Below, one piece after another: positions 1 through 9,014 of a stretch of DNA of 64,000 bases. The DNA lies in the NCBI GenBank assembly GCA_020161575.1, contig JAIUNR010000007.1:186001-250000 (forward strand). The letters are read 5' to 3'. The notes under the pieces are model-generated. The model searched no databases and was not told the DNA's origin. It was given only the letters and a program-made list of their open reading frames with translations. Position 1 is the stretch's first letter; each line of letters starts with the position of its first letter. The DNA comes from Pseudomonadota bacterium. Its GTDB lineage: Bacteria > Pseudomonadota > Alphaproteobacteria > Rhizobiales > Beijerinckiaceae. A program made the position numbers and the translations under genes.

Positions 1-119
1 CGCTCTTTGACGCCGTCGCCACGCGCGATGCGGCGGCGCGCGCACTTGCATCGGATGCGTGCGCGATGAAAACACCTCGCTGGTGGATCGCGCCGTGCCG
101 GATTAATCTTCCGGCATGA
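1..119 (+). CDS. 3' end of an unidentified protein (partial)
   Basis: An open frame enters from the left edge and stops at TGA 117-119, sharing ATGA with the start of the following DinB-like gene, which is a usual arrangement of translationally coupled genes. The visible tail is about 38 residues, begins with Ala/Arg-rich helix-like sequence and ends MKTPRWWIAPCRINLPA. The first two thirds use GC-rich third positions like the neighbours; the last codons do not. No family can be recognised from so short a tail, and it could be a chance open frame. Confidence 0.35.
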   Translation, partial: LFDAVATRDAAARALASDACAMKTPRWWIAPCRINLPA

Positions 120-637
120 GACAGGAACAGCTCGTCAATCCGCCCTTCGCCGCCACCATGGCGCGTTACAACCAATGGCAGAACCGCTCGCTTGTCGCGG
201 CGGCGTCATCGCTCACGGATCAGGCGCGGCAGGCGCCGCGTGGCGCCTTTTTCGGCTCGATCGCCGCGACCTTCAATCACCTCTACTGGGGGGATGCGAT
301 GTGGATGCATCGCTTCTCCGGCAGCGAGAAGCCAGCCGGTAGCATCAAGGATTCCACTGGCCTCTTCGCGGAATGGGCGGTGTTCAAACAGGCGAGGGCC
401 GATCTCGACGCGGCGATCCTGACCTTTGCGGACAGCGTTTCCGAAGAATGGCTGGCGGGTGAGTTGACCTGGCTCTCAAGCGCCGCGCAGCGTCAGTTCA
501 GCCGGCCACGCGCCCTGCTGGTGATGCATTTCTTCAACCACCAGACGCATCATCGCGGGCAGATCCACGCCATGCTGACCGCAGCCGGCGCCCGCCCCGA
601 CGATACCGACCTGATGCTCGCGCCCTGGCTGGAATAA
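116..637 (+). CDS. DinB family protein
   Basis: A 173-residue protein of the DinB/YfiT four-helix-bundle superfamily. Members bind a divalent metal through three histidines, and many act as thiol-dependent or unknown small-molecule enzymes; the substrate is not known here. Visible hallmarks are the first helix with FNHLYWGD (histidine near residue 58) and the C-terminal HHQTHHRGQIHAML block near residues 142-155, which supplies the other metal ligands. The length matches the family. The ATG overlaps the stop of the preceding frame. It converges with the polyprenyl synthase gene, leaving 7 bases between the stops. Confidence 0.85.
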   Translation: MRQEQLVNPPFAATMARYNQWQNRSLVAAASSLTDQARQAPRGAFFGSIAATFNHLYWGDAMWMHRFSGSEKPAGSIKDSTGLFAEWAVFKQARADLDAAILTFADSVSEEWLAGELTWLSSAAQRQFSRPRALLVMHFFNHQTHHRGQIHAMLTAAGARPDDTDLMLAPWLE

Positions 638-644
638 GCGCGCG

Positions 645-1658
645 TCAATGCGCGCGGCTGATGCAGAAATCGACCACCTCGTCGAGCGCTTCACGCATCG
701 CCGAGGGCGGGAAGAGGGCCAGCGCATCCTTTGCCATGGCGCCGTAATGGCGGGCGCGCTCCACCGTATCCTCAAGCGCGCGGTGCTTCCTGAGCAAATC
801 GATGGCGCGCAGAAGGCGGGTATCGTCATTCGCGCCGCTCTCGATCGAATCGCGCCAGAAGGCGCGCTCTTCGTCCGAGCCACGGCGGAAGGCGAGAACC
901 AGCGGCAGGGTGATCTTTCCCTCGCGGAAATCGTCACCGACATTCTTGCCGAGTTTCGCGGCGGTGCCGCCGTAATCGAGCGCGTCGTCGATCAGCTGGA
1001 AAGCGATGCCGAGATTGAGCCCATAGGAGCGGCAGGCCTTCTGCGCCGTCTCGTCCGCGCCGGAAACGATCGGGCCCACCTCTGCAGCAGCGGCGAACAG
1101 CGCCGCCGTCTTCGCGCGGATCACCGCGAGATATTCATCTTCGGTCGTTGCCGTGTTCTTCGCGGCGGCCAGCTGCATGACCTCGCCTTCGGCGATCACG
1201 GCGGCGGCGGTGGAGAGAACATCAAGGCAGGGGAGGGAGCCGACCTCGACCATCATCTTGAAGGCCTGCCCGAGCAGGAAATCTCCGACGAGCACGCTCG
1301 CCTCGTTGCCCCAGACCTTGCGGGCCGAGGGCTTGCCGCGCCTCAGATCGCTTTCGTCCACCACATCGTCGTGGAGGAGGGTCGCGGTATGCATGAACTC
1401 GACCGAGGCGGCGAGCTTGATATGCCCCGCACCTTCATAATTGTTGAGGATCGCGGTCGCGAGGGTGAGCATGGGGCGCAGGCGCTTGCCGCCCGACGAA
1501 ATGAGGTGCTGCGCGACTTCCGGGATCATTGTCACATCCGAGCCGGTGCGCGAGAGGATGGTCTCGTTCACCCGTGACATGTCCTCGCGCACAAGCGCGA
1601 CGAGCCGCTCAATATCGCCGCCGGCGGATTTTTCGCCGAAAGAAACAACAACACCCAC
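645..1658 (-). CDS. ispB: long-chain polyprenyl diphosphate synthase (octaprenyl type)
   Basis: A 337-residue trans-prenyltransferase that extends farnesyl or geranyl diphosphate with isopentenyl diphosphate to make the ubiquinone side chain; cytosolic or membrane-associated. The family's Asp-rich motifs are present: LLHDDVVDESDLRRG near residue 93 and QLIDDALDY near residue 221, with GGKRLRP for diphosphate binding near residue 56. Translation starts at GTG 1658: the reverse-strand sequence GGAG lies 7 bases upstream, and no better ATG is present. The chain length (C40 versus C50) cannot be read from sequence by eye. The gene stands alone, divergent from the methyltransferase gene. Confidence 0.9.
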   Translation of the reverse strand: MGVVVSFGEKSAGGDIERLVALVREDMSRVNETILSRTGSDVTMIPEVAQHLISSGGKRLRPMLTLATAILNNYEGAGHIKLAASVEFMHTATLLHDDVVDESDLRRGKPSARKVWGNEASVLVGDFLLGQAFKMMVEVGSLPCLDVLSTAAAVIAEGEVMQLAAAKNTATTEDEYLAVIRAKTAALFAAAAEVGPIVSGADETAQKACRSYGLNLGIAFQLIDDALDYGGTAAKLGKNVGDDFREGKITLPLVLAFRRGSDEERAFWRDSIESGANDDTRLLRAIDLLRKHRALEDTVERARHYGAMAKDALALFPPSAMREALDEVVDFCISRAH

Positions 1659-1769
1659 GATTTTACTCCGCGGTCGCCTGGGCCTTCCACTCGCCGCTAC
1701 GCTTGCACCCGACAGCCGCGAAATGCAACTTGGGAGTCGTGTCCACCATTGCGATCAAGGAGAAAAGGG

Positions 1770-2540
1770 TTGGAACAAGCCCCCGCCCGCGCGCTCGAAC
1801 CCCATGTGGTGGAAGACCGCCTTTTCGACGGCGCGCTGCGCCTGTGGCAACCGGAGAAAGGGCATCGTGCCGGCACGGATGCGGTGCTCCTCGCGGCGAT
1901 GCTTCCCGATGATGTGATGGAGATCGTGGATCTCGGCGCTGCGAGCGGCGTTGTCGGCCTTCGCGCCGCCCAGATGAACCCCGCCGCCCGCGTGACGCTG
2001 ATCGAGCGCGAGCCCGGTCTGGCGCGGCTGGCGGAAGAGAATATCTCGGTGAACGGCTTGCCGGACAGGGTCAGCGTGCGGGAACAGGATGTCCTGCGGC
2101 TGGGAGGCGACGCAGCCCTGCGCGAGCGTTTCGACTGCGTGCTCACCAATCCGCCCTATCTCGAAGCGGGCAAGTTCCGGCGTTCCGGCAATGACAACCG
2201 GGAACGCGCCCATATGCTCGAAGCGCCGCTGGCCGACTGGTTGCGCGGCGCTGTTGCCGTCCTCGCGCCCAAGGGCAAGCTCTTCCTCATTCATCGCGCG
2301 GAGGCGATCGGGAATATTCTTGATGCGCTTGGCAATCGCTGCGGCGACGTTGCGTGCCGCTTCGTCCATCCGCGGGCAGACAAGCCCGCGATCCGGGTGC
2401 TGCTGTCGGCGGTGAAAGGATCACGCGCGCCCTTGACGATCCTGCCGCCCGTTATCCTGAACGGCGCTGAGGGTTTCACGCCCGAGGCCGCGCGATGGCA
2501 TGCGGGTACATCGCGCCTTGATATGAAAACGGGCGGGTAG
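1770..2540 (+). CDS. tRNA1(Val) (adenine-N6)-methyltransferase-like protein
   Basis: A 256-residue class I SAM-dependent methyltransferase of the TrmN6/YfiC type, which methylates N6 of an adenine in the anticodon loop of tRNA1(Val). The N-terminus has the family signature LWQPEKGHRAGTDAVLL; motif I is VDLGAASGVVGL and the catalytic NPPY follows near residue 134. Start choice: TTG at 1770 has a strong AAGGAG at 1757-1762 seven bases before it, while the in-frame TTG at 1749 has none, so the shorter protein is preferred. The alternative name is a generic adenine-N6 methyltransferase; the RNA target is inferred from family. Confidence 0.8.
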   Translation: MEQAPARALEPHVVEDRLFDGALRLWQPEKGHRAGTDAVLLAAMLPDDVMEIVDLGAASGVVGLRAAQMNPAARVTLIEREPGLARLAEENISVNGLPDRVSVREQDVLRLGGDAALRERFDCVLTNPPYLEAGKFRRSGNDNRERAHMLEAPLADWLRGAVAVLAPKGKLFLIHRAEAIGNILDALGNRCGDVACRFVHPRADKPAIRVLLSAVKGSRAPLTILPPVILNGAEGFTPEAARWHAGTSRLDMKTGG

Positions 2541-2555
2541 TGGCCCGCCCGTTTT
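2526..2555. terminator. bidirectional intrinsic terminator
   Basis: A 12-bp perfect stem (AAAACGGGCGGG paired with CCCGCCCGTTTT) closes a 6-base loop that contains the TAG stop codon of the methyltransferase gene. A/T runs flank both sides of the stem, so it can serve this gene and the convergent small secreted-protein gene. Confidence 0.8.
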
Positions 2556-2560
2556 GTCGG

Positions 2561-2878
2561 TCAGTAACGGCAGACCCGGACCATGCGGCGGACATAGCCA
2601 TACGGTGTCCATACCGTGCGCGGCTGGAGGTAGCATCGGCGATGATAGACCGGCGCCGGGCGATAATAATGCGGGCGGTGATAGCGGTGATGCCGGTAAC
2701 GCGGAGGCGGGCGGTGCCAATGCCTGTGATAGACTTCCGTTGCTGCGGGCCTTGTGCTCTGTTCAAGCGTGATCGCGCTGCCCGCCGGCATGCCGGCGGC
2801 GCTGGCCGTCTGCGTGCCGAAGAGGCCGAGGAACGCGGCGAAGAGGGCCGCGACGAAACCTTGCGATATCCTGTTCAT
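2561..2878 (-). CDS. small secreted His/Tyr/Arg-rich protein
   Basis: A 105-residue protein with a clear Sec signal peptide (MNRISQGFVAALFAAFLGLF, cleavage likely after TASA near residue 26). The mature part is dominated by His, Tyr, Arg and Pro (repeated YRHHRYHRP-like units) and ends with CRY; it has two cysteines that could form a disulfide. The ATG at 2878 has AAGGAG six bases upstream. I do not recognise a family. The composition recalls other small envelope proteins of Hyphomicrobiales, but the BA14K signature is not seen. It may bind metal or anionic envelope polymers, which is a guess from composition only. Confidence 0.7.
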   Translation of the reverse strand: MNRISQGFVAALFAAFLGLFGTQTASAAGMPAGSAITLEQSTRPAATEVYHRHWHRPPPRYRHHRYHRPHYYRPAPVYHRRCYLQPRTVWTPYGYVRRMVRVCRY

Positions 2879-2946
2879 GGAAAGCTCCTTCTGGGTCGCA
2901 CGCTTACAAGTTAGCGATGCGAGATGAACGGCAGTGCAATAACGAG

Positions 2947-2972
2947 ATACGGCCTCCGGCTGGAGGCCGTAT
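2947..2972 (-). terminator. terminator-like hairpin after the Gly-rich protein gene
   Basis: An 11-bp perfect inverted repeat (ATACGGCCTCC and GGAGGCCGTAT) with a 4-base loop lies between the two small secreted-protein genes. It is 15 bases past the stop of the upstream one on the reverse strand. No long T-run follows, so it may be a weak terminator or an mRNA-stabilising hairpin. Confidence 0.5.
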
Positions 2973-2987
2973 GAAGGCGTGGGCACG

Positions 2988-3419
2988 TTACATGGGGCGT
3001 GCGCAGTAGAATTCGCCGTAGCGTGTCTGCTCGATCAGCGCGCAATTGGCGAAGCCATGGGTGCTGACGATGCGGGCAGGGCGGGTTTCGAACCGGCAAT
3101 GCGTATTGTCGGACCCGCTCGAATTGCCTTCGCATTTCTGAATCTGGCCACGAGGTGCAGCAACACGGGGCGCGCGCGGAGCTCGGGCAAAGCTCCGGGG
3201 CTCGTTCGGCCGCATGACCGGCGCACCGCCATCCGCGCCATTGCCATTATTCCCACCGCCATTGTGGCCGCCGCCATTGTGGCCGCCGGCGATATTGGCG
3301 GCCTGGGCGATATCGGCGGTCAGCGCGATGCTCATCATGCCACCGACCGTGCCGGCGGAAAGCGCAAGCGCGAGGGCGAGGTTGCTCAGGCGGTTCTTCA
3401 GGGTTTGCTTCGTGGTCAT
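2988..3419 (-). CDS. small secreted Gly/Asn-rich protein
   Basis: A 143-residue exported protein. The ATG at 3419 has AAGGAG eight bases upstream, making it the preferred start. Residues 1-40 form a signal peptide (LALALALSAGTVGGMMSIAL). The mature N-terminus has near-repeats of GGHNGG spanning about 20 residues, then an Arg/Pro/Ala linker. The compact C-terminal part holds four cysteines (QKCEG, THCRF, NCALI, YCARPM), likely disulfide-bonded. I do not recognise the family. It sits immediately upstream of the His/Tyr-rich protein gene on the same strand, so the two may be expressed together as envelope proteins. Confidence 0.7.
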   Translation of the reverse strand: MTTKQTLKNRLSNLALALALSAGTVGGMMSIALTADIAQAANIAGGHNGGGHNGGGNNGNGADGGAPVMRPNEPRSFARAPRAPRVAAPRGQIQKCEGNSSGSDNTHCRFETRPARIVSTHGFANCALIEQTRYGEFYCARPM

Positions 3420-3642
3420 CGGGGTTTCTCCTTGGGTTCGTGTCCGGGGGTGTGGGTCTTGATCTCGTTTCGGCTTGGGGGCGCCGATGGGAGGAGATTG
3501 ATCTAAAATGCCACACGTCGCAGTGCGTTCCCGCACAAGGAGAAAAGAGCTGTGTCGATGCGGTCGCGGATGAAAGGCTTGCCGCGCGCCCTTGTGCTCG
3601 CTAAGCCGAAGCCTCGTTTTCAAAAGCCAGAGCCGGGACGCC

Positions 3643-4587
3643 GTGACAGCCCTCGAGAACCTCCCTCCTCATCTCCGCCCGGATCGCTCGTTCCAGGGGT
3701 TGATCCTGACACTCCAGAATTTCTGGGCATCCAAGGGGTGCGTGATCCTCCAGCCCTATGACATGGAGGTGGGGGCGGGGACCTTCCATCCGGCGACGAC
3801 CTTGCGTTCGCTCGGCCCGAAACGCTGGAACGCGGCCTATGTCCAGCCCTCGCGCCGCCCGAAGGACGGGCGCTATGGCGATAACCCGAACCGCTTCCAG
3901 CATTATTACCAGTTCCAGGTCATCCTGAAGCCGAGCCCGGAAAACCTGCAGGAGCTTTATCTCGAAAGCCTCGCCGCGATCGGCATCGATCCGCTGGTGC
4001 ATGATATCCGCTTCGTCGAGGATGATTGGGAAAGCCCCACCGTCGGCGCCTGGGGGCTCGGCTGGGAATGCTGGTGCGACGGGATGGAGGTGAGCCAGTT
4101 CACCTATTTCCAGCAGGTCGCGGGGCAGGAATGCGCACCCGTTGCCGGCGAACTCACCTATGGGCTCGAGCGCCTCGCCATGTATCTGCAAGGGGTGAAT
4201 AACGGTTTCGAACTCAATTTCAACGGGCTCGAAGGCGACGACAAGGTCACCTACGGCGAGGTGTTCCGGCAGGCCGAGGAGGAATATTCCCGGCATAATT
4301 TCGAATATGCCGATACCGAAAAGCTGTTCCGCAATTTCGCTGATGCCGAGAAGGAATGCCGCGCCCTGCTCGCGGCGGGCGAGCCGCAGGAAGGCGCGAA
4401 CGACCAGCGCCACCGCCAAGTGCTGCCGGCCTATGACCAATGCATCAAGGCGAGCCATGCCTTCAACCTGCTCGATGCGCGCGGGGTAATCTCCGTCACC
4501 GAGCGGCAGAGCTACATCCTCAGGGTGCGCGAGCTGGCGAAAGCCTGCGGCGCGGCATGGGTCAAGACGGAAGCGGGAGGCGCGTGA
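3643..4587 (+). CDS. glyQ: glycyl-tRNA synthetase alpha subunit
   Basis: A 314-residue catalytic alpha subunit of the bacterial alpha2-beta2 glycyl-tRNA synthetase (class II), which activates glycine with ATP. Family sequence is unmistakable from [18 protein letters not shown] through [42 protein letters not shown] and [19 protein letters not shown]. The chosen start is GTG 3643 (protein begins [11 protein letters not shown]), the usual family start; an in-frame TTG at 3592 would add 17 unconserved residues. It is followed by a one-gene interruption and then glyS, all on one strand. Confidence 0.96.
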   Translation: MTALENLPPHLRPDRSFQGLILTLQNFWASKGCVILQPYDMEVGAGTFHPATTLRSLGPKRWNAAYVQPSRRPKDGRYGDNPNRFQHYYQFQVILKPSPENLQELYLESLAAIGIDPLVHDIRFVEDDWESPTVGAWGLGWECWCDGMEVSQFTYFQQVAGQECAPVAGELTYGLERLAMYLQGVNNGFELNFNGLEGDDKVTYGEVFRQAEEEYSRHNFEYADTEKLFRNFADAEKECRALLAAGEPQEGANDQRHRQVLPAYDQCIKASHAFNLLDARGVISVTERQSYILRVRELAKACGAAWVKTEAGGA

Positions 4588-5051
4588 TGGATCGTCGTTT
4601 GTTCATGGGGGTAGCGATCGGGATTTTCGCTGGTCCCGCGCTTGCGCAGCAGGCATCGTCGCCGCTCGATCCGGTGAAGGCGTGCTATAATCCCAAGGTC
4701 AAGCCGGAACGCCGCCCTTATTCTAAGCGTCTGGCCGCGCTTTATCGCGCCGCGCAGAAAAAGGCGCAGGGCGAAGTGGTTTCCGGCCTCGATTTCGACC
4801 CCACCACGGGCAGCCAGGATTTCGACGACGATTTCCGCAAGAGCCTGAAATTCACGGTTGAGCCGCGCGGCGAGGGCAAGGCGCTGGTGGTTGTGAAGCT
4901 CAAGGTCTTTGCCTCCGAGCCGGAGAAAACGCTTCATTACGATGTCGTTCTGGAGGGCAATGCCTGGAAGGTCGACGACATCGCCGACCCTGCGAAAACG
5001 GATGGCTGGCGCTGGTCCACCTTGCTCGAAGCCGGCGCCAAGGGGCAGTGA
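4587..5051 (+). CDS. exported protein, DUF3828-like
   Basis: A 154-residue protein whose ATG overlaps the glyQ stop (TGATG), so translation is probably coupled. A signal peptide ([20 protein letters not shown]) ends before QQASS. The mature domain has a helix LAALYRAAQKK, then DFDPTTGSQDFDDDF and beta-rich LHYDVVLEGNAWKVDDIAD. This pattern resembles the DUF3828 family of periplasmic proteins. No enzymatic motif is visible. Its insertion between glyQ and glyS is probably just operon packing; nothing ties it to translation. The family assignment is from memory of the pattern, not from a search. Confidence 0.65.
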   Translation: MDRRLFMGVAIGIFAGPALAQQASSPLDPVKACYNPKVKPERRPYSKRLAALYRAAQKKAQGEVVSGLDFDPTTGSQDFDDDFRKSLKFTVEPRGEGKALVVVKLKVFASEPEKTLHYDVVLEGNAWKVDDIADPAKTDGWRWSTLLEAGAKGQ

Positions 5052-5066
5052 GCCCGAACACGTGGA

Positions 5067-7487
5067 ATGACCATGCCCGATCTTCTGTTTGAACTCTTTT
5101 CCGAGGAAATTCCGGCCCGCATGCAGGCGCAGGCGGCGGCGGATCTCCAGCGGCTGGTGACCAACGCGCTTGTCGAGGCGGGGGTGACCTATGAGGGCGC
5201 GCGCGCCTTCGCGACGCCGCGCCGGATCGCGCTGCATGTCGCGGGTCTGCCCGCGCGGCAGCCGGATACACGCGAGGAACGCAAGGGACCGCGCGTCGGC
5301 TCCCCCGAGGGGGCGATCCAGGGGTTCCTGAAATCCGCCGGCCTCGCGGATATTTCCGAGGCGAAGATCGAGAGCGACCCGAAAAAGGGCGAGTTCTATG
5401 TTGCGATCATCGATAAGAAGGGCCGCGCGACGATCGAGCTTCTGGCCGAAGTCCTGCCGGGTGTGATTCGTGCCTTCCCGTGGCCTAAATCGATGCGCTG
5501 GGGCAAAGCGAGCGCATCGCCCGGCAGCTTGCGCTGGGTGCGGCCTTTGCGATCCATCGTCGCGACTTTCGGCACCGATACCGAAGACCCCGAGATCGTG
5601 CCCTTCGATATCGATGGGCTGAAAGCCGGGAACATCACCTATGGCCATCGCTTTCACGCGCCGGATGCGATCCGTGTGAAGCGCTTCGACGATTACGTCA
5701 CCAAACTCGAAGCCGCGAAGGTGGTGCTCGATGCCGAGCGGCGCAAGGAGATCATCCGCGCCGACGCGAAGACGCTCGCCTTCGCGCAGGGGCTGGAGCT
5801 GATCGAGGATGAAGGCCTGCTTGATGAGGTCGCCGGCCTTGTCGAATGGCCGGTTGTGCTGATGGGTTCGTTCGACGAAGCCTTCCTCGATGTGCCGGGC
5901 GAGGTGATCCGCGCCACGATCCGCGCCAACCAGAAATGCTTCGTGCTGCGCGGCGCCGACGGCAAGCTCGCGAACCGTTTCCTCATGGTCGCGAATATTG
6001 CGGCGAAGGATGGCGGCAAGACCATCATCGCCGGCAACGAGCGCGTGATCCGCGCGCGGCTCTCGGATGCGAAATTCTTCTGGGAGACGGACAAGCGAAT
6101 CTGGGCGGCGGATAATGTCGAACTGAAGCGGCTTGAGCGGTTCAGGAACGTCACTTTCCACGAGAAGCTGGGCTCGCAATACGAGCGCATCGAACGCATC
6201 CGCGCACTGGCCAAGGAGCTATGCAAGGTCACCGGCGCGGATGAGGCGAAGGTGGATCGCGCGGCGCAGCTCGCCAAGCTCGATCTGCAAACCGAGGTGG
6301 TCGGCGAATTCCCGGAAGTGCAGGGGCTGATGGGCCGCATCTACGCCACGCTCAACGGCGAGGATGCTTCCGTCGCGGCAGCCATCGAGGAGCATTACAA
6401 GCCGCTGGGACCCACGGACCGCGTGCCGAATGATCCGGTCGCGGTGACGGTTGCGCTGGCGGACAAGCTCGATACGCTGGTGGGCTTCTGGGCCATTGAC
6501 GAGAAGCCGACCGGGAGCAAGGACCCCTATGCGCTGAGAAGGGCGGCGTTGGGGGTGATCCGGCTGGTGGTGGAGAATGGGTTGAGGTTGGATTTGGCTG
6601 CCTTTATAAATTTTCAGTTCCTTCAGATTGTTGAATCGATTGGTTTCACCAAACCTGTTGTGTTTCAGCCGGCGGATAGCCCCGGCGGTTGGGATGGTCT
6701 TACATCGTCCTTCATTGCCCGTGGTAGATCGCGCGGCGATGACTGGGAAGCACTCTTCAATGACGATACAATTTTCCGAGTATGCTATCAGAAAGATGGG
6801 GAATTTGAAGATGGCGATGGGCGTTCATTTTCTTGGAATATATTTGAGGAGGATTACGAACAGCTTTGGGCTTTAATACCGCGCGGACAAGTTAGGGCAG
6901 ACCTCCTCTCGTTCTTCCATGATCGCCTGAAGGTGATGCTGCGCGACAAGGGCGCGCGGCATGATCTGGTGGATGCGGTGCTGGGGAATGGCCGCATCGC
7001 GAAATCGAGCGAGGTGGGAACCGGCTCGCGTGAAGATTTCGCGTCAAAAGAAGACTCTAACGACGACCTTCTGCTCGTCACCCGCCGTGTGGAAGCCCTC
7101 GGCAAGTTCCTCGACACCGAGGACGGAAAATCCCTCCTCGCCGGTTCAAAGCGCGCCGCCAACATCCTGCGCGCCGAGGAGAAAAAGGACGGCGAGGGCA
7201 CCTTCGAGGCGCCGGCCGATCCCGCCGGCTTCACGGAAGGCGCGGAGAAGGCGCTCCATGCCGCGCTGGTCGCCGCCGGAAACGAGGCCGAAGCCGCGCT
7301 CGCGGTGCCGGATTACGAAGCCGCGATGCGCGCGCTTTCCACCCTGCGCGCGCCGGTCGATGCCTTTTTCGAGGCGGTGATGGTGAATGCGGAGGATGCG
7401 GCAATCCGCAAGAACCGCCTTGCCTTGCTCGCGGCCTTCCGCCGTGTGACGCGCCGGATCGCGGATTTCTCGAAGATCGCGGGGTAA
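5067..7487 (+). CDS. glyS: glycyl-tRNA synthetase beta subunit with internal insertion
   Basis: The tRNA-binding beta subunit of glycyl-tRNA synthetase, 806 residues, starting at ATG 5067 or ATG 5073 (the latter gives the common [17 protein letters not shown]). Conserved blocks include [33 protein letters not shown] and [23 protein letters not shown]. Most homologues I know are near 690-720 residues. The surplus maps to about residues 511-612 (6600-6905), between [11 protein letters not shown] and [12 protein letters not shown]. That stretch is visibly AT-rich, with codons such as TTT, ATA and AAT unlike the flanks, yet stays in frame. Function is probably retained because both sides are intact. 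Confidence 0.95.
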   Translation: MTMPDLLFELFSEEIPARMQAQAAADLQRLVTNALVEAGVTYEGARAFATPRRIALHVAGLPARQPDTREERKGPRVGSPEGAIQGFLKSAGLADISEAKIESDPKKGEFYVAIIDKKGRATIELLAEVLPGVIRAFPWPKSMRWGKASASPGSLRWVRPLRSIVATFGTDTEDPEIVPFDIDGLKAGNITYGHRFHAPDAIRVKRFDDYVTKLEAAKVVLDAERRKEIIRADAKTLAFAQGLELIEDEGLLDEVAGLVEWPVVLMGSFDEAFLDVPGEVIRATIRANQKCFVLRGADGKLANRFLMVANIAAKDGGKTIIAGNERVIRARLSDAKFFWETDKRIWAADNVELKRLERFRNVTFHEKLGSQYERIERIRALAKELCKVTGADEAKVDRAAQLAKLDLQTEVVGEFPEVQGLMGRIYATLNGEDASVAAAIEEHYKPLGPTDRVPNDPVAVTVALADKLDTLVGFWAIDEKPTGSKDPYALRRAALGVIRLVVENGLRLDLAAFINFQFLQIVESIGFTKPVVFQPADSPGGWDGLTSSFIARGRSRGDDWEALFNDDTIFRVCYQKDGEFEDGDGRSFSWNIFEEDYEQLWALIPRGQVRADLLSFFHDRLKVMLRDKGARHDLVDAVLGNGRIAKSSEVGTGSREDFASKEDSNDDLLLVTRRVEALGKFLDTEDGKSLLAGSKRAANILRAEEKKDGEGTFEAPADPAGFTEGAEKALHAALVAAGNEAEAALAVPDYEAAMRALSTLRAPVDAFFEAVMVNAEDAAIRKNRLALLAAFRRVTRRIADFSKIAG

Positions 7488-7493
7488 CGTCCC

Positions 7494-7594
7494 CGTCATG
7501 CCCGCCCTCGGGGCGGGCATCCACGATTTCAAGGGCAAGAAAGCATGGCTGGCAGGAAAAGACCTGGATGGCCGGGCCAAGCCCGGCCATGACG
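7494..7594. repeat. paired REP-like palindromes (REPIN-type intergenic repeat)
   Basis: Two 10-bp perfect hairpins with 3-base loops face each other: ATGCCCGCCC/GGGCGGGCAT at 7498-7520 and ATGGCCGGGC/GCCCGGCCAT at 7568-7590. The whole unit is bounded by CGTCATG at 7494 and its complement CATGACG ending at 7594. This is the layout of a mobilised REP doublet. It lies between glyS and the MFS gene and may also act as a transcription attenuator for glyS. Confidence 0.7.
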
Positions 7595-7733
7595 GCGGGA
7601 AAGCTGCATTCATTCACATACTTCTGTTCTCCCATGACAAGAATTCATGGGAGGTTTCGTTGCGCCCCCCTAGGAATTCACGCCGGTTTGCCTAATTCTC
7701 GCCACAACCCTTGATGTGTCGGGAGGAACCCCC

Positions 7734-9014
7734 ATGACCTCGTCAACCGCCTCCCGCGCCATGCCGGCCGGGCTGATCATTCTCGCCGGCTGCCTCATCT
7801 CGATGCTGACCTTCGGGCCGCGCTCGGCGATGGGCTTCTTCCAGCAGCCCATCATTTCCGCCAATGGCTGGGGACGCGATGTCTTCGCGCTCGCGCTCGC
7901 CTTCCAGAACCTGCTCTGGGGCGTGGGCCAGCCCTTCATGGGCGCGATCGCGGATCGCTTCGGCACCCTGCGCGTGCTCTGGGTCGGCGCGAGCCTTTAC
8001 GCCGCCGGGCTCTATTTCATGACGATGGCGACCGATCCGCTGACCTTGAACATCGGCGCGGGCGTGCTGATCGGCTTCGGGCTCGCCGGCTCGTCCTTCA
8101 ATCTCGTTCTCGCGGCTTTCTCGAAGCTTCTCCCGCCCGAGAAACGCGCCATGGCTTTCGGCATGGGCACGGCGGCGGGCTCTTTCGGGCAGTTCCTGTT
8201 CTCACCTCTCGGCGTGGCGCTGATCCGCGATTACGGCTGGCAGAACGCGCTGACGATCTTCGCCGGATTGACCCTTCTCGTGCTGCCGCTCGCTTTCGCG
8301 CTCGCCACCCGCCCCGGCGCAGGCGCGACTGGCGGGCAGATCGACGAGCGCGCCAAGCAGAGCGTGGTGCAGGCGCTGGTGCAGGCTTTCGGGCATCGCT
8401 CCTATGTGCTGCTGGTGCTCGGCTTCTTCACCTGCGGCTTCCAGCTCGCCTTCATCACGGTGCACCTGCCTTCCTATTTCAAGGATATCGGCATTCCGGC
8501 GGAGGTCGGCGGCTGGACGCTTGCGCTTGTCGGTGCGTTCAACATCATCGGTTCGCTCAGTGCGGGCTGGCTGGCAAACCGCATGCCCAAGCGCTGGCTG
8601 TTGGCGGGGATCTATACCAGTCGCTCCATTGTCACCCTCGGGCTGCTGGTCTCGGTTCCGTTTGTGGGGGTGCCGGTGAACCTGCTCGGCATCCAGACGA
8701 CGATCGGCGTCATCTCGGCGCTGACCTTCGGCGCCTTCACGGGGCTGCTCTGGCTTTCCACGGTGCCGCCGACGGCGAGCCTCGTTTCGCTGATGTTCGG
8801 GCCGCGCTACATGGCGATGCTCTATGGCTTCGCCTTCTTCTCGCATCAGGTCGGCGGGTTCCTCGGCGTGTGGCTGGGCGGAATCCTGTTCGAGCGCACG
8901 GGCAGCTACGATATCGTGTGGTGGCTGTCGATCGGTCTCGGGATTGTCTCGGCGCTGATCAACCTGCCGATCGTGGAGAAACCCGCGCCCGAGCTGAAGG
9001 CGCAACCGGCCTGA
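7734..9014 (+). CDS. MFS transporter
   Basis: A 426-residue major facilitator superfamily carrier of the inner membrane, with about twelve hydrophobic segments. The loop 2-3 region reads GAIADRFGTLRVLW, a recognisable version of the MFS A-motif, and the centre has a cytosolic loop near residue 205. The overall pattern resembles oxalate/formate-antiporter-like carboxylate transporters, but the substrate cannot be read. ATG 7734 has GGAGG seven bases upstream (7722-7726) and is preferred over GTG 7716. The next gene, a LysR regulator on the other strand, ends exactly where this one stops, so the regulator may act elsewhere. Confidence 0.85.
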   Translation: MTSSTASRAMPAGLIILAGCLISMLTFGPRSAMGFFQQPIISANGWGRDVFALALAFQNLLWGVGQPFMGAIADRFGTLRVLWVGASLYAAGLYFMTMATDPLTLNIGAGVLIGFGLAGSSFNLVLAAFSKLLPPEKRAMAFGMGTAAGSFGQFLFSPLGVALIRDYGWQNALTIFAGLTLLVLPLAFALATRPGAGATGGQIDERAKQSVVQALVQAFGHRSYVLLVLGFFTCGFQLAFITVHLPSYFKDIGIPAEVGGWTLALVGAFNIIGSLSAGWLANRMPKRWLLAGIYTSRSIVTLGLLVSVPFVGVPVNLLGIQTTIGVISALTFGAFTGLLWLSTVPPTASLVSLMFGPRYMAMLYGFAFFSHQVGGFLGVWLGGILFERTGSYDIVWWLSIGLGIVSALINLPIVEKPAPELKAQPA

